Shown: piece by piece, positions 33,375 to 42,902 of the stretch | How positions within the stretch are numbered: the stretch's first letter is position 1 | Layout: each line of letters opens with the position of its first letter | Assembly: GCA_964535825.1 (NCBI GenBank) | Contig: CAZHUC010000004.1 | Coordinates: 1 to 64,000 of the forward strand | Length of the DNA: 64,000 nucleotides | Source: CAZAQK01 sp964535825 | Lineage (GTDB): Bacteria > Pseudomonadota > Alphaproteobacteria > Rickettsiales > SXRF01 | Direction: 5' to 3' | Made by a program: the position numbers and the translations under genes | Notes under the pieces: generated by a model | What the model saw: the letters and a program-made list of their open reading frames with translations, nothing else | Databases searched by the model: none | What the model was told of the DNA's origin: nothing

Positions 33375-35734
33375 GAATCCTCGCGCACCAGCACTTCGCG
33401 TTTGCCCACATGATTTGCAGGGCCGACGATGCCTTCACGCTCCATTTGCTCAATGATGCTGGCTGCACGGTTATACCCGATCTTCAGGCAGCGCTGGATA
33501 TAGCTGGTTGAGGCCTTGCGGTCACGGCTGACAATGGAAACCGCCTGATCGTACAGCTCATCCTTCTCACCGCCATCACCACTGAACATGTCTTCTTGTT
33601 CTTCATCACGGGTGACATCTTCAATATAGGTAGGCACACCTTGTTCTTTCAGATGGTCAACAATTTGCTCGACTTCTTTGTCGGATATGAATGGACCATG
33701 CACACGGGTGATGCGACCACCACCAGCCATATATAACATATCACCCTGACCCAGCAGTTGTTCTGCGCCCTGATCGCCAAGAATGGTGCGCGAATCGATA
33801 CGGCTGGTCACCTGGAAGCTGATACGGGTAGGGAAGTTGGCTTTGATAACGCCGGTGATGACATCCACCGAAGGACGTTGTGTCGCCATGATGATATGGA
33901 TACCAGCAGCACGCGCCATCTGCGCCAAGCGCTGGATAGAGCCTTCAATTTCTTTGCCGGCCACGATCATCAGGTCGGCCATTTCGTCCACGATTACCAC
34001 GATGAATGGCAGTGCTTCCATTTCCAAAGGTACTTCTTCGATAATGGCTTCGCCCGTTTCCGGATCAAAGCCGGTCTGCACCGTGCGGGTAAGCTGGTGA
34101 CCTTTGGCTTTGGCTTCATGGATCTTCTTGTTGTACCCGTCGATATTGCGCACGCTGAGATTGCTCATCATGCGGTAACGGTTCTCCATTTCCTTCACTG
34201 TCCATTTCAGGGCGACCACCGCTTTGCCCGGCTCAGTCACCACAGGGGTGAGCAGGTGGGGGATGCCATCATAAATGGAAAGTTCGAGCATCTTGGGATC
34301 GATCATGATGAACTTACATTCATCAGGTGTGAGGCGGTAGAGCAGGGACGCGATCATGGTATTGACCGCAACGGATTTACCCGAGCCGGTCGTACCTGCC
34401 ACCAACAAATGAGGCATGCGTGCAAGGTCTACTATAATGGGTGCACCGCCAATGTCCTTGCCGAGTGCCATAGGTAGTTTTGCATCGGTTGAATCGAAGG
34501 CATCATTTTCCAGCATCTCGCGGAAATAAACTGTCTCACGGTTGATGTTCGGTAATTCGATGCCGATCGCATTGCGGCCGGGGATAACGGCGATACGCGC
34601 CGATACCGCACTCATAGAGCGAGCAATATCATCGGACAGGCCAACCACACGCGATGATTTTGTGCCCGGTGACGGCTCGAGTTCATACAGCGTTACTACA
34701 GGGCCGGGGCGAATCTCGACGATGTTCCCATGCACACCAAAATCCTGCAGCACGCTTTCCAGCAATTTTGCATTTTGTGTTAGCGCGGATTCTGACAACT
34801 GGTTCTTGCGGCTTTTCGGTGGCGGGGTCAGTAATTTTATCGGTGGCAGTTCAAAGTCACCCTTAGGTAAGGCCAGCGCAGATTGTCCGCGCGCAGATTT
34901 TGCTGACCTTTCCATGGTCGGCATATTGCTTTTTTTGCTTACGCGAGGTTGTGGCTTCTCTTCATCCTCGATGTATTCTTCATATTCGTCTTCGTCTTCA
35001 TCATCGTCATCTTCGTCATCATATTCAGCGTACTCATCATCACGACGCCAGAACATGATCTTCCCCATGAGAGACTGAAATAAAGAAGGCTCATCATACT
35101 CGGTGACGATAGTCTGTTGGCGACGGCGCGGCAGCAATGCGACCAACACGGTGCATACGGCCAGCACGCCATGTTTCGCGGTACGGATAATGGACTTCCA
35201 CTCCGACCAGCTCATGCCGAATGCCAGTGAGATCATCACGATGGATACAAAACCCGTCATGCTGACAAAGAATGGGTTTTTAAAGAGCTTGTAGAAAGAT
35301 TCCTGAATGATCGCACCTATTGAACCACCAAATCCGCTGGTCACTGGCCAGGCGAGAGGAGGTTCGATGAGTGCCAACAAAGCTGAGCAACTAACTAGTG
35401 ATGTCATCAGCAGTGTGAATCTCAGCCAAAGGAACGATACGGTCTGGCCGCGCAATAATTTTGTGCCCCAAGCAAATGGTACTAAGACCAGGAGTGCCGA
35501 AGCCATACCCAGAAGCTGCAAGCACAGGTCAGCGATCAGTGCGCCGGTGTAGCCACCAGTATTTTCGATCTGGTCAGCAGTGGCACGATTGAAAGAAGGA
35601 TCAGCCTGATTATAGCTGATGAGGCATACGAATAAAAAAACAGAGACTATACAAAGCGATATACCCGCCAATGTTTTAAGTGGGGTGCGGTTGCTCTGCG
35701 ATTTTGGCTGTCTTAAGATAGGTTTTTGTGCCAT
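33371..35734 (-). CDS. ftsK: DNA translocase FtsK
   Basis: 787 residues from the ATG at 35734; the ORF runs to 35827 but those residues precede the normal basic N-terminus. FtsK pumps chromosome termini through the division septum. Four N-terminal membrane helices (about residues 25-190) are followed by a short linker with a strongly acidic run (about 30 residues, mostly Asp and Glu, near 240-270). The motor domain carries Walker A GTTGSGKSVAVNTM and Walker B FIVVIVDEMADLM. A C-terminal winged-helix gamma domain (SYIQRCLKIGYNRAASIIEQ) reads KOPS sites. Confidence 0.95.
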   Translation of the reverse strand: MAQKPILRQPKSQSNRTPLKTLAGISLCIVSVFLFVCLISYNQADPSFNRATADQIENTGGYTGALIADLCLQLLGMASALLVLVPFAWGTKLLRGQTVSFLWLRFTLLMTSLVSCSALLALIEPPLAWPVTSGFGGSIGAIIQESFYKLFKNPFFVSMTGFVSIVMISLAFGMSWSEWKSIIRTAKHGVLAVCTVLVALLPRRRQQTIVTEYDEPSLFQSLMGKIMFWRRDDEYAEYDDEDDDDEDEDEYEEYIEDEEKPQPRVSKKSNMPTMERSAKSARGQSALALPKGDFELPPIKLLTPPPKSRKNQLSESALTQNAKLLESVLQDFGVHGNIVEIRPGPVVTLYELEPSPGTKSSRVVGLSDDIARSMSAVSARIAVIPGRNAIGIELPNINRETVYFREMLENDAFDSTDAKLPMALGKDIGGAPIIVDLARMPHLLVAGTTGSGKSVAVNTMIASLLYRLTPDECKFIMIDPKMLELSIYDGIPHLLTPVVTEPGKAVVALKWTVKEMENRYRMMSNLSVRNIDGYNKKIHEAKAKGHQLTRTVQTGFDPETGEAIIEEVPLEMEALPFIVVIVDEMADLMIVAGKEIEGSIQRLAQMARAAGIHIIMATQRPSVDVITGVIKANFPTRISFQVTSRIDSRTILGDQGAEQLLGQGDMLYMAGGGRITRVHGPFISDKEVEQIVDHLKEQGVPTYIEDVTRDEEQEDMFSGDGGEKDELYDQAVSIVSRDRKASTSYIQRCLKIGYNRAASIIEQMEREGIVGPANHVGKREVLVREDS

Positions 35735-35853
35735 AGCTTCTACATGTGGTATGATACTCGTATGAATAGCAGAAAATAATGTGTTATGAAAAGAGTTTGT
35801 TAATAAAAAACAGTCTTTACAGAACATTTACTTTATTTTTCTAAAAAAGAAGT

Positions 35854-36492
35854 ATGAATCTAGAAAAAAGAGCACTACGGCAACAGTACAAAACCAGTTA
35901 CCTGCTCAAAAATATTATGAAATCCTCTGAAGAGAAGGATCAGGTAAGTATTGGTGAGTTCATATCTGCATTGGGAGATCGCAGCTTTTGTCTTGCCATC
36001 TTGGTATTTTCCCTGCCTAATTCGCTGCCAGTGCCGGGTATACCAGGGTTCTCGACCATTACTGGGTTGCCGATAACATTCATCGCCATGCAGATGGTGC
36101 TGGGGCGTAAGTCACTCTGGCTTCCTAAAAATATTGCCGCGAAGAAATTCTCCAGCCGTAGCCTTGCGAAAATGCTATCCAAAGCCATTCCGACGGTGGA
36201 GCGTCTCGAAAAATTACTGAAGCCACGCTGGCTGCCGATCACATCGCCTGCCGGTGAGTGTGTCCTGGGGTTGCTCATGGTGGTGCTGTCACTGATCATC
36301 GCCCTGCCTATCCCCGGCGGTAATTTCCTCCCCGGCCTGTCCATGTCGCTCATCGCGCTTGGGATGCTGGAACGCGACGGTATTTTTCTGATGGGCGCAG
36401 TGTTCTTTGCGGTGGGTAGTATCACCTTCATGTACCAGATCATCGTCGGGTTCTTTACATGGATCGGGGAGCAGTTAGCCAAGCTCTTTTAA
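35854..36492 (+). CDS. exoD: ExoD family exopolysaccharide-synthesis protein
   Basis: 212 residues, with several hydrophobic segments in the second half (about 120-205). The ExoD pattern includes LGDRSFCLAILVFSLPNSLP, then PGIPGFSTITGLP and RWLPITSPAGE. In rhizobia exoD affects exopolysaccharide production and alkali tolerance; the mechanism is unknown. Divergent from ftsK across about 120 bp. Followed directly by SRP RNA. Confidence 0.85.
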   Translation: MNLEKRALRQQYKTSYLLKNIMKSSEEKDQVSIGEFISALGDRSFCLAILVFSLPNSLPVPGIPGFSTITGLPITFIAMQMVLGRKSLWLPKNIAAKKFSSRSLAKMLSKAIPTVERLEKLLKPRWLPITSPAGECVLGLLMVVLSLIIALPIPGGNFLPGLSMSLIALGMLERDGIFLMGAVFFAVGSITFMYQIIVGFFTWIGEQLAKLF

Positions 36493-36529
36493 GGCTTGCA
36501 GAGATGTTTTCCTTCAACCATAATCTGCC

Positions 36530-36622
36530 GAGGCTGGTGGCGGGCGTTGGCCGCTGCAAACCCGGTCAGGTCCGAAAGGAAGCAGCCGTAGCAATGTGCT
36601 TACGGGTCGCCACCAGTCACTT
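36530..36622 (+). ncRNA. ffs: Signal recognition particle RNA (4.5S type)
   Basis: The universally conserved SRP core is present: GGTCAGGTCCGAAAGGAAGC followed by AGCCGTAGCAA. It is closed by outer arms CTGGTGGCG (from 36534) and CGCCACCAG (to 36616), which pair to form one long hairpin. Position just before dnaX is the standard alphaproteobacterial location. The ends are estimated to a few bases; a T-rich run (CACTTTTCT) follows the 3' arm. Confidence 0.93.
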
Positions 36623-36695
36623 TTCTACTATGCTGGCCATTTGCTTCCTCGCATCCGGCTCAGCCTAGCGAAAATTACACTCTATAGAAGCACAC

Positions 36696-38288
36696 ATGGA
36701 ATATCGCGTACTTGCCCGTAAATACCGTCCTGCCACATTCGCTGACCTGATCGGTCAGGATGTGCTGGTGCGCACCCTCTCCAATGCCATGGCAACGGGC
36801 CGTATCGCCCATGCATTTTTGCTTACGGGTATTCGCGGCATCGGTAAGACCACCACGGCGCGTATCATTGCCCGCGCCCTGAACTGTATCGGGGAAGACG
36901 GCAAAGGTGGCCCGACCATATCACCGTGTGGTGTATGTTCGAATTGCCAGATGATCGCGGAAGACCGGCATGTGGATGTACTGGAGATGGATGCGGCAAG
37001 CCACACCGGCGTTGATGACATACGCGACCTGATAGATACGGTAAAATACCTGCCAAGCTCGGCACGCTACAAAATATATATCATCGACGAAGTGCACATG
37101 CTCTCCACCAGCGCGTTCAACGCGTTGTTAAAAACTCTGGAAGAGCCACCACCACATGTAAAATTCATTTTTGCGACAACAGAGTCACGCAAGATACCGG
37201 TCACCATTCTTTCACGCTGCCAGCGTTTTGACCTGAAGCGTGTGGATGTGGATACGCTTTCAAAACATCTCACGAATATTGTAGCCAATGAATCAGGGCA
37301 GGCTGAAGAAGAAGCGCTGAAGCTCATTTCAGTTGCGGCTGAAGGCTCGGTGCGCGATGCACTTTCCATGCTGGATCAGGCGATGGCGCGTGGCGAGTTG
37401 GTAACAGTTGCGTCTGTGCGCCAGATGATCGGCAGTGCAGATAACACGGCGATATTCCGCCTTCTGGAATCATTGCTTTCTGGCGATGTCTCCGGAACTC
37501 TTGATCTGTTGCGCGAATATTACGGGGCAGGGGCAGACCCCATGACCATGGTGCAGGATTGTTTGTCGGCCACTCATCTTATCACCCGCGTGAAAATATC
37601 ACCGGCAGCACTTTCTGATATTACATTGTCACCACATGACCGCGAGATGGCGGCGAAACTGGCAGAGAAACTGTCCATGCCAGTTGTGACACGTTTGTGG
37701 CAGATGCTCCTTAAAGGTGTTGCCGAGGTGCGTGTTGCTCCTTCCCAGATCGCAGCGGTTGAGATGTTGATGGTGCGCATCGCATATGCGGCGCAAATGC
37801 CAACACCGGATGAGGTCATCCGTGATGTTTCTAGTGGTCAGCCTGCCGTAGTCGTAAAGCAGAAAAATGAGTCAGTCGTCAAACCGATTGCCGGGCCTGT
37901 AAAGGATCAACCCAAGCAAAAGGCCAACAGCTTTAAAGAGCTTGTTGCTCTCTTTTCCAAGAATCGCGAGCCACTTTTGTATACGCGCCTGCATCAGGAT
38001 GTGCATCTTGTAAAATTTACTGTGGGTGAATTGACCATCCGTGGCAATGAACATGTAGGTCGTGAAGTCGCCGCCCGCATCTCAGATTGCTTGCAGGCAT
38101 GGACAGGTGAAAGCTGGAAGGTAATGCTTTCCAAGGATGAAGGCGAGCCAACCCTGCTTGAGCAGGAGCAGGCCGAGAAGAAAAAAAATATTCAGGAAGT
38201 AGCGGAACATCCGCTGGTTGCTAGTGTGCTGGAGCAGTTCCCCGGCGCGCAGGTCGTAGATCTAAAACAAACTGTTCAAGGAGAATAA
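36696..38288 (+). CDS. dnaX: DNA polymerase III subunit gamma/tau
   Basis: 530 residues, clamp-loader ATPase. Walker A GIRGIGKTTTARIIARA at about 48, zinc-binding CGVCSNCQM region at about 75-90, DEVHMLSTSAFNALLKTLEE for Walker B, and the SRC-type sensor (ILSRCQRFDL). The C-terminal tau-like part is shorter than in E. coli and rich in Lys and Glu. A GAAGAAAAAAAAT run at about 38176 lies too near the 3' end for a meaningful gamma-type frameshift. First of dnaX-ybaB-recR. Confidence 0.95.
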   Translation: MEYRVLARKYRPATFADLIGQDVLVRTLSNAMATGRIAHAFLLTGIRGIGKTTTARIIARALNCIGEDGKGGPTISPCGVCSNCQMIAEDRHVDVLEMDAASHTGVDDIRDLIDTVKYLPSSARYKIYIIDEVHMLSTSAFNALLKTLEEPPPHVKFIFATTESRKIPVTILSRCQRFDLKRVDVDTLSKHLTNIVANESGQAEEEALKLISVAAEGSVRDALSMLDQAMARGELVTVASVRQMIGSADNTAIFRLLESLLSGDVSGTLDLLREYYGAGADPMTMVQDCLSATHLITRVKISPAALSDITLSPHDREMAAKLAEKLSMPVVTRLWQMLLKGVAEVRVAPSQIAAVEMLMVRIAYAAQMPTPDEVIRDVSSGQPAVVVKQKNESVVKPIAGPVKDQPKQKANSFKELVALFSKNREPLLYTRLHQDVHLVKFTVGELTIRGNEHVGREVAARISDCLQAWTGESWKVMLSKDEGEPTLLEQEQAEKKKNIQEVAEHPLVASVLEQFPGAQVVDLKQTVQGE

Positions 38289-38291
38289 CAG

Positions 38292-38612
38292 ATGAACTTA
38301 CAGAAAATGATGAAACAGGCGCAAGATATGCAGCGCAAGATCACCGAATTGCAGGCATCGCTGGAAGCACAGGAAGTGGATGGTACGGCAGGTGGTGGCG
38401 TGGTGAAGGTGCGTGTTACTGGCAAACACCGTCCGGTTTCTGTAAGCATCGATGCCAGCCTGATGAAAGCTGAAGAAAAAGATATGCTGGAAGACCTGCT
38501 GGTTGCCGCGCTGAATGATGCGCATGATAAGATCGATGCAACCTTCACCGATGAAATGAGCAAGGTCACAAGCGGTATGAACCTGCCGCCGGGAATGAAG
38601 CTGCCATTCTAA
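38292..38612 (+). CDS. ybaB: YbaB/EbfC family nucleoid-associated protein
   Basis: 106 residues, three bases after dnaX. Small dimeric DNA-binding protein with an N-terminal helix (MKQAQDMQRKITELQASLE), a Gly-rich turn (VDGTAGGGVVKVRVTG) and a C-terminal helix. Preceded by AAGGAG. The gene lies between dnaX and recR in most proteobacteria; roles in nucleoid structure or recombination are proposed. Confidence 0.95.
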   Translation: MNLQKMMKQAQDMQRKITELQASLEAQEVDGTAGGGVVKVRVTGKHRPVSVSIDASLMKAEEKDMLEDLLVAALNDAHDKIDATFTDEMSKVTSGMNLPPGMKLPF

Positions 38613-38621
38613 GGGATCTTT

Positions 38622-39215
38622 GTGGCACATAACGATATCGAAGAATTGATCCGTCTATTCTCCAAGCTGCCGGGCTTAGGCCCGCGTTCGGCGCGTCGTG
38701 CGGTGTTGCACCTGATGCGCAATAAGGAGCAGGTGATGAAGCCGCTGGAGCATGCGCTGGGTCGTGCGATCGAGAATATCCGCAGTTGTGCATCCTGTGG
38801 CAATCTTGATATTTCCGACCCGTGCCATATCTGTACCGACGCGAGGCGGGATGTTTCCGTTATTTGCGTGGTGGAAGAGGTGGCCGATCTATGGGCGATC
38901 GACCGCTGCAATTTATTCAAAGGCCAGTATCATGTGTTGGGCGGTACGCTTTCTGCCATTGATGACCGTGGGCCTTCGCAGCTCAATATCGAATCACTGA
39001 TACGGCGCGCAGCAAGTGAGGAGGTTAAGGAAATCATCCTTGCCACCAATGCGACCATTGAAGGGCAGACCACCGCCCATTACCTCACCACGCGGCTGGC
39101 AGTGTGTAATGTCAGCATTTCGCGGCTTGCACAGGGCATTCCTATGGGCGGTGAACTGGATTACCTCGATGACGGCACACTGGGTGCCGCCCTCAAGGCA
39201 AGGTTACCGTTCTAA
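38622..39215 (+). CDS. recR: Recombination protein RecR
   Basis: 197 residues from a GTG. Acts with RecO (RecF pathway) to load RecA at gaps. HhH segment LPGLGPRSARRAVLHLM, zinc finger CASCGNLDISDPCHIC, TOPRIM start ICVVEEVADLWAI and a C-terminal Walker-B-like segment. Ends one base from the convergent DprE2-like gene stop. Confidence 0.95.
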   Translation: MAHNDIEELIRLFSKLPGLGPRSARRAVLHLMRNKEQVMKPLEHALGRAIENIRSCASCGNLDISDPCHICTDARRDVSVICVVEEVADLWAIDRCNLFKGQYHVLGGTLSAIDDRGPSQLNIESLIRRAASEEVKEIILATNATIEGQTTAHYLTTRLAVCNVSISRLAQGIPMGGELDYLDDGTLGAALKARLPF

Positions 39216-39944
39216 TTAAAGCGACAGTTTCTTGAAGATTCTCTCCGGGATGTGGCAGATGATCAGCATGATGAACCGCCAGAAGAACGGCACATACAGC
39301 ACATCCTTATTCTTTTCTGAAGCATCTACAATTTTGCGTGCCACATATTCTGGGCTGGCGATAAGCGGGCTGTTCATACTCCATGTCATTGGGGTATCGA
39401 TAAAGCCTGGTTTTACGGTCATCACATGTACGCCATGTTTTGCAAACCGATTACGCAGACCTGATGCGAAAGCGGTGAGTGCAGCTTTTGCAGCGCCATA
39501 AGGATAATTGCTTTGCCGGCCACGGTCGCCAGCCACTGAGGAAATAATGGTAACCTTACCGCCATGCCTGCCTGCCAGTTGGTCACAGGCGGCCTGTGCA
39601 ATTTGCGCAGGTATGATGAAATTGAGGTATGTGATATAAGCGATGGATCTCTGCATGGCGCTGGTGTCGGTGGGCAAATATCCCAACACGATCACCACTT
39701 CATCTACATGTCCAAGTGCCTGAACCAGTTTATCCGCAGAGAATCCTTCTTCTGCCACATCGGCATGTATGGTTTTGCACATTGTGCCATGACGCACCGT
39801 GATGTCACCGGCCAATAAGTCCAGCTCTACTTCATCGCGTGCGACCAGCACAAGGCTGTGCCCACGACTGGCGAGCTCACGGCTCATTGCCTGTGCCAGC
39901 GAAGATGTCGCGCCAATGATGGCTATCTCACTTTTTTGGCTCAG
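39216..39944 (-). CDS. dprE2: DprE2-like decaprenylphosphoryl-keto-ribose reductase (SDR), non-canonical start
   Basis: About 242 residues if started at the CTG at 39944. The first ATG (39887) would cut off the Rossmann glycine motif, which is encoded upstream in frame as IAIIGATSSLAQAM. No ATG, GTG or TTG exists between that motif and the in-frame TAG at 39966. A CTG with AGGAG 7 bp upstream is the best candidate. SDR features: IISSVAGDRG with the catalytic Ser, YGAAKAALTAF with Tyr and Lys, and a C-terminus HIPERIFKKL like mycobacterial DprE2. With the adjacent DprE1-like gene it would complete epimerisation of a polyprenyl-phosphoryl ribose to arabinose. Last gene of the operon; overlaps the GT-C gene. 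Confidence 0.75.
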   Translation of the reverse strand: MSQKSEIAIIGATSSLAQAMSRELASRGHSLVLVARDEVELDLLAGDITVRHGTMCKTIHADVAEEGFSADKLVQALGHVDEVVIVLGYLPTDTSAMQRSIAYITYLNFIIPAQIAQAACDQLAGRHGGKVTIISSVAGDRGRQSNYPYGAAKAALTAFASGLRNRFAKHGVHVMTVKPGFIDTPMTWSMNSPLIASPEYVARKIVDASEKNKDVLYVPFFWRFIMLIICHIPERIFKKLSL

Positions 39945-41562
39945 GGGGATTCTCCTCTTTCTTGGCTAGGCTTGCGATATATTCCTGTTGCAGGTGATCA
40001 TAATATCCCAGGTTGAATAATACTATGGTTTTAAGACGCTCCCTGTCCAGCAGATCTCCAGAGACAATTAATCTGAGTTTTTCATAATAATTTGCCAATG
40101 AGGTATGCATGTGTTCAACAGACCCTGTCTTCACTGCATAACGATATCCCTTAGGGATATCCCGGCGGAAATGGCCGATATAGAAATTTTGTTTATCCGC
40201 TGCCGGCAGGCGGGCAAGTAGCGGGTCTGCAAGACCAAGCTCATCGATATATTTAATATGGTTGCCAGCGTAATAGGGGCTCATACCGATATAATAGACT
40301 TTTTTGACCTCAACTTTTTCTTCGCCCATCTTCTTGCCGCCTTCAACAAATGGGTAATTACCTTCCTTGCGCAACTTGAGCGGATATTTCTTCACCACGA
40401 TCCGGTTGGCAGAAAATACAAAGCGGGCATCAATCACCCTACCTCTCAAAGGAATGCAGGATTTACAATGTCTGCGCAATTCCTGCAGCATTTGCGGCGC
40501 AAAATAGGTGATGCAGAACAGGCAGGCGAAAGCAAAAATAATATCCGGACGGATACGTTCCGGCAGCACAAAGAACCACAGGCAAATGGCAGCAAACACC
40601 GGCAATGCCCAGAACCTGCCAGCCATATAATCACCCCCGATATACATGACATAAATGGAATACAGCGAAATACCTGTGGCCATAAAAGCCGGCAGGTAAT
40701 CCATGCCGGTTGGTATCTTAAGCCAGCGATAGAAACGCTTTGGCAGCAGGAACAAGATGGTAGCCATCAGGTATATTGCGCCTGTCAGATCCCAGATAAA
40801 CAGGTATTTTGCGTAATGAATGCCTTGGGAAAGATATTGCCACAGGGTCATATCCGTGCCGAGCTTGGCGTATTTGGTGTTAGGGAATAAGAACCCGTAA
40901 TAGAACAGGGAGAAGGAAAGCCATGCGATGAGTGGAAGCAAGCCAGCAAATATCTGCCCCCACCTTAAAGGGCGTTGTTTTATGACCAGATACACAAACA
41001 CAGGCGCGTAAAGCAATATACTGTCGAGCCTGTTCACCAATGCCAGTGCCGTAATGGTTGTGCAGAAAAACCAGAAGAACCGGTGTTCCCGCCGCTGGAA
41101 GATGATAAAGCAGAACAGTGAGAAAAGCAGGTAACTCAGCGGATTCTCAAGACCTGAGGACGTATAGTCCACGAAAGATTTTGAAGCAAACAGGGGAACA
41201 AAGAAGAAAAAGACGGTAATCGGCACAGATCGATGGCCGGCATATACGGTGATGAGTATAGCAAATGCTGAACAGAGCACCGACAATACCACTGAGCCGA
41301 CAAACAGATTTTCCCAGATGGCATATATGGGAATATGCAGCAACAGCCATAACGGATGCGTGTAGGCCTGCACCCGCTCGTATGGATTCCAGCGCAGGCC
41401 ATGCCCCTGAAAGAAATTCTCTATGACCCGGAAGCTGATATAGGCATCTTCAGATACCCAGCCAATCGAGGCGATATAGAAAAAGAATGCCACCCAAAGC
41501 GCATAGATGATGGCAAGCTCGAGCGTGTTGTAGCGCGGTTGATTCAGCTTGCCTGCTTCCAT
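39928..41562 (-). CDS. GT-C family membrane glycosyltransferase, AftB-like
   Basis: 544 residues, roughly ten membrane helices in the first 400, then a soluble C-terminal region. The first loop carries acidic residues (GWVSEDAYISFRVIENFF) followed by GLRWNPYERVQAYTHPLW. This arrangement is typical of polyprenyl-phosphate-sugar-dependent GT-C enzymes, including mycobacterial arabinofuranosyltransferases; TSSGLENPLSYLL is also shared. It overlaps the DprE1-like gene by 19 bp and the DprE2-like gene by about 17 bp. Probably transfers the sugar made by the flanking enzymes to a periplasmic glycan. The acceptor is unknown. Confidence 0.75.
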   Translation of the reverse strand: MEAGKLNQPRYNTLELAIIYALWVAFFFYIASIGWVSEDAYISFRVIENFFQGHGLRWNPYERVQAYTHPLWLLLHIPIYAIWENLFVGSVVLSVLCSAFAILITVYAGHRSVPITVFFFFVPLFASKSFVDYTSSGLENPLSYLLFSLFCFIIFQRREHRFFWFFCTTITALALVNRLDSILLYAPVFVYLVIKQRPLRWGQIFAGLLPLIAWLSFSLFYYGFLFPNTKYAKLGTDMTLWQYLSQGIHYAKYLFIWDLTGAIYLMATILFLLPKRFYRWLKIPTGMDYLPAFMATGISLYSIYVMYIGGDYMAGRFWALPVFAAICLWFFVLPERIRPDIIFAFACLFCITYFAPQMLQELRRHCKSCIPLRGRVIDARFVFSANRIVVKKYPLKLRKEGNYPFVEGGKKMGEEKVEVKKVYYIGMSPYYAGNHIKYIDELGLADPLLARLPAADKQNFYIGHFRRDIPKGYRYAVKTGSVEHMHTSLANYYEKLRLIVSGDLLDRERLKTIVLFNLGYYDHLQQEYIASLAKKEENPPEPKK

Positions 41563-42902
41563 TCCAGTCTTTCAGACATCAGAGAGGTGAAGCGGTTATG
41601 CAGGTCGGCATCATGGATGATATCACGCCATGCATGCGCAGCCTCACCATACATGGTGTAGAAATCATAAGCAGAAAGCATAGCATCCTTGGCGAGATAC
41701 ACCCTGCCGCCCAGTTCGGCGACACTACGGTTCAGTATCGGAATAAAATTTTGTACGGCCGGAGTGTTAGGGAAATCCAGCGCAAGGCTATAACCCCTTT
41801 GGGAAAATGTAAGCAAGCCTTTGCCCTGCCGGTGGTACTTCAACACCGCAAGGAATGAGAATAGCTTGTGCTGGTGGATGAGCGACAGGATATCCTGTAG
41901 TGCTGCAACAACCGAGGGTGATTCAGGAATGATGCACTGATACTGGAAAAATCCCCTGCGGCCATATAACTTATTCCAGTTGCCGATGGTATCCAGTGGA
42001 TGGAAAAAATTATTGAAATCCACTTTTTCCTCAAGGCGCTCCTGGCTGTATCGCTTGAAGCGAACATAGTTATATAGTTTCATCACCAAAGGATTCAGGA
42101 GGAAAGCAGGTGCGAAGACCGGCACGCTGACCTTAGGTTTGGCAGATGCATAGTCTTTTAATGTCGCGCCGCCATTGCCAGCGGCTATGTGGTTCGCTGC
42201 TTCAAATACACCGCGCCCAAGCTGTGCGCCCTTTGATGAATGATCGATCCAGCCCACCATGTAATCGGAGTTGTCGCGGAAATGTTCAAAAGCGGCGACC
42301 AGCGCTTGCAGTGAATTGACCTTATATGTTGTGGTGGAAAGAGATGCCGATGTAATGGGCTTTAATTTGAATGTAACCTCTTCGATGATGCCGGTCATGC
42401 CCATGCCGCCGGCAGTTGCCCAGAAGAGGTCGCTGTAATGGTCTGGGGAGCATTCGATCGTTTTTCCGTCAGCCATTCTTAGCTTGATCGAAAGGACATG
42501 TTCGGCAAATTCGCCCTCACGGAAATGATTCTTGCCGTGCACATTGCAGGCGAAGCATCCGCCAAGGGTGACATGGCGCGTACCCGGAATAACCGCAGGT
42601 ATCCAGCCTTTTGGAATGGTGATATCCATTACTTCAGCGAGGCTCACACCTGCCTGAGCTTTCAGGATGCCTTGTGTTGCATCGAATTCGATAAAATGGT
42701 TGAGCCGTGTGGTACAGACCACGCCGGAGGGTTGCAAAGACGCATCGCCATACGACCTGCCGAGGCCACGCGCGATCACAGGCTGGTTGTTTGCATCAAG
42801 GATATCTTTTATTTCACGCAGCTTTTCAGGCCGCCATGCACTGCACTCGGCAACAGGCGCATGTCCCCATCCATATAACATCTGGCGTTTAACAGGCAGC
42901 AT
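41544..42902 (-). CDS. dprE1: DprE1-like decaprenylphosphoryl-beta-D-ribose oxidase
   Basis: 452 residues, vanillyl-alcohol-oxidase fold with FAD. Motifs: ARGLGRSYGDAS and PGTRHVTLGGCFACNVHGKN for FAD binding, and a conserved Lys405 in YLAKDAM matching the catalytic lysine of the mycobacterial enzyme. At the position of the benzothiazinone-reactive cysteine (in GYSLALDFP) there is Ala374, as in naturally insensitive species. It oxidises the C2 hydroxyl of a polyprenyl-phosphoryl ribose, the first half of the epimerisation completed by the DprE2-like protein. Starts in a TAATG junction with the upstream hydrolase gene. Confidence 0.85.
   Translation of the reverse strand: MLPVKRQMLYGWGHAPVAECSAWRPEKLREIKDILDANNQPVIARGLGRSYGDASLQPSGVVCTTRLNHFIEFDATQGILKAQAGVSLAEVMDITIPKGWIPAVIPGTRHVTLGGCFACNVHGKNHFREGEFAEHVLSIKLRMADGKTIECSPDHYSDLFWATAGGMGMTGIIEEVTFKLKPITSASLSTTTYKVNSLQALVAAFEHFRDNSDYMVGWIDHSSKGAQLGRGVFEAANHIAAGNGGATLKDYASAKPKVSVPVFAPAFLLNPLVMKLYNYVRFKRYSQERLEEKVDFNNFFHPLDTIGNWNKLYGRRGFFQYQCIIPESPSVVAALQDILSLIHQHKLFSFLAVLKYHRQGKGLLTFSQRGYSLALDFPNTPAVQNFIPILNRSVAELGGRVYLAKDAMLSAYDFYTMYGEAAHAWRDIIHDADLHNRFTSLMSERLEWKQAS

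Noticed and set aside
34972..35045. Acidic Asp/Glu run in ftsK as a frameshift or repeat-expansion artefact.
   Set aside because: The frame continues intact on both sides and FtsK linkers are commonly low-complexity; ordinary variation.
36459..36668. Open frame across the SRP RNA.
   Set aside because: It coincides with the conserved SRP RNA core; no SD or family resemblance.
38170..38190. A-rich slippery stretch near the end of dnaX, as used for gamma/tau frameshifting in E. coli.
   Set aside because: It lies only about 34 codons before the stop, so a frameshift would not remove the tau domains; no supporting hairpin is evident.
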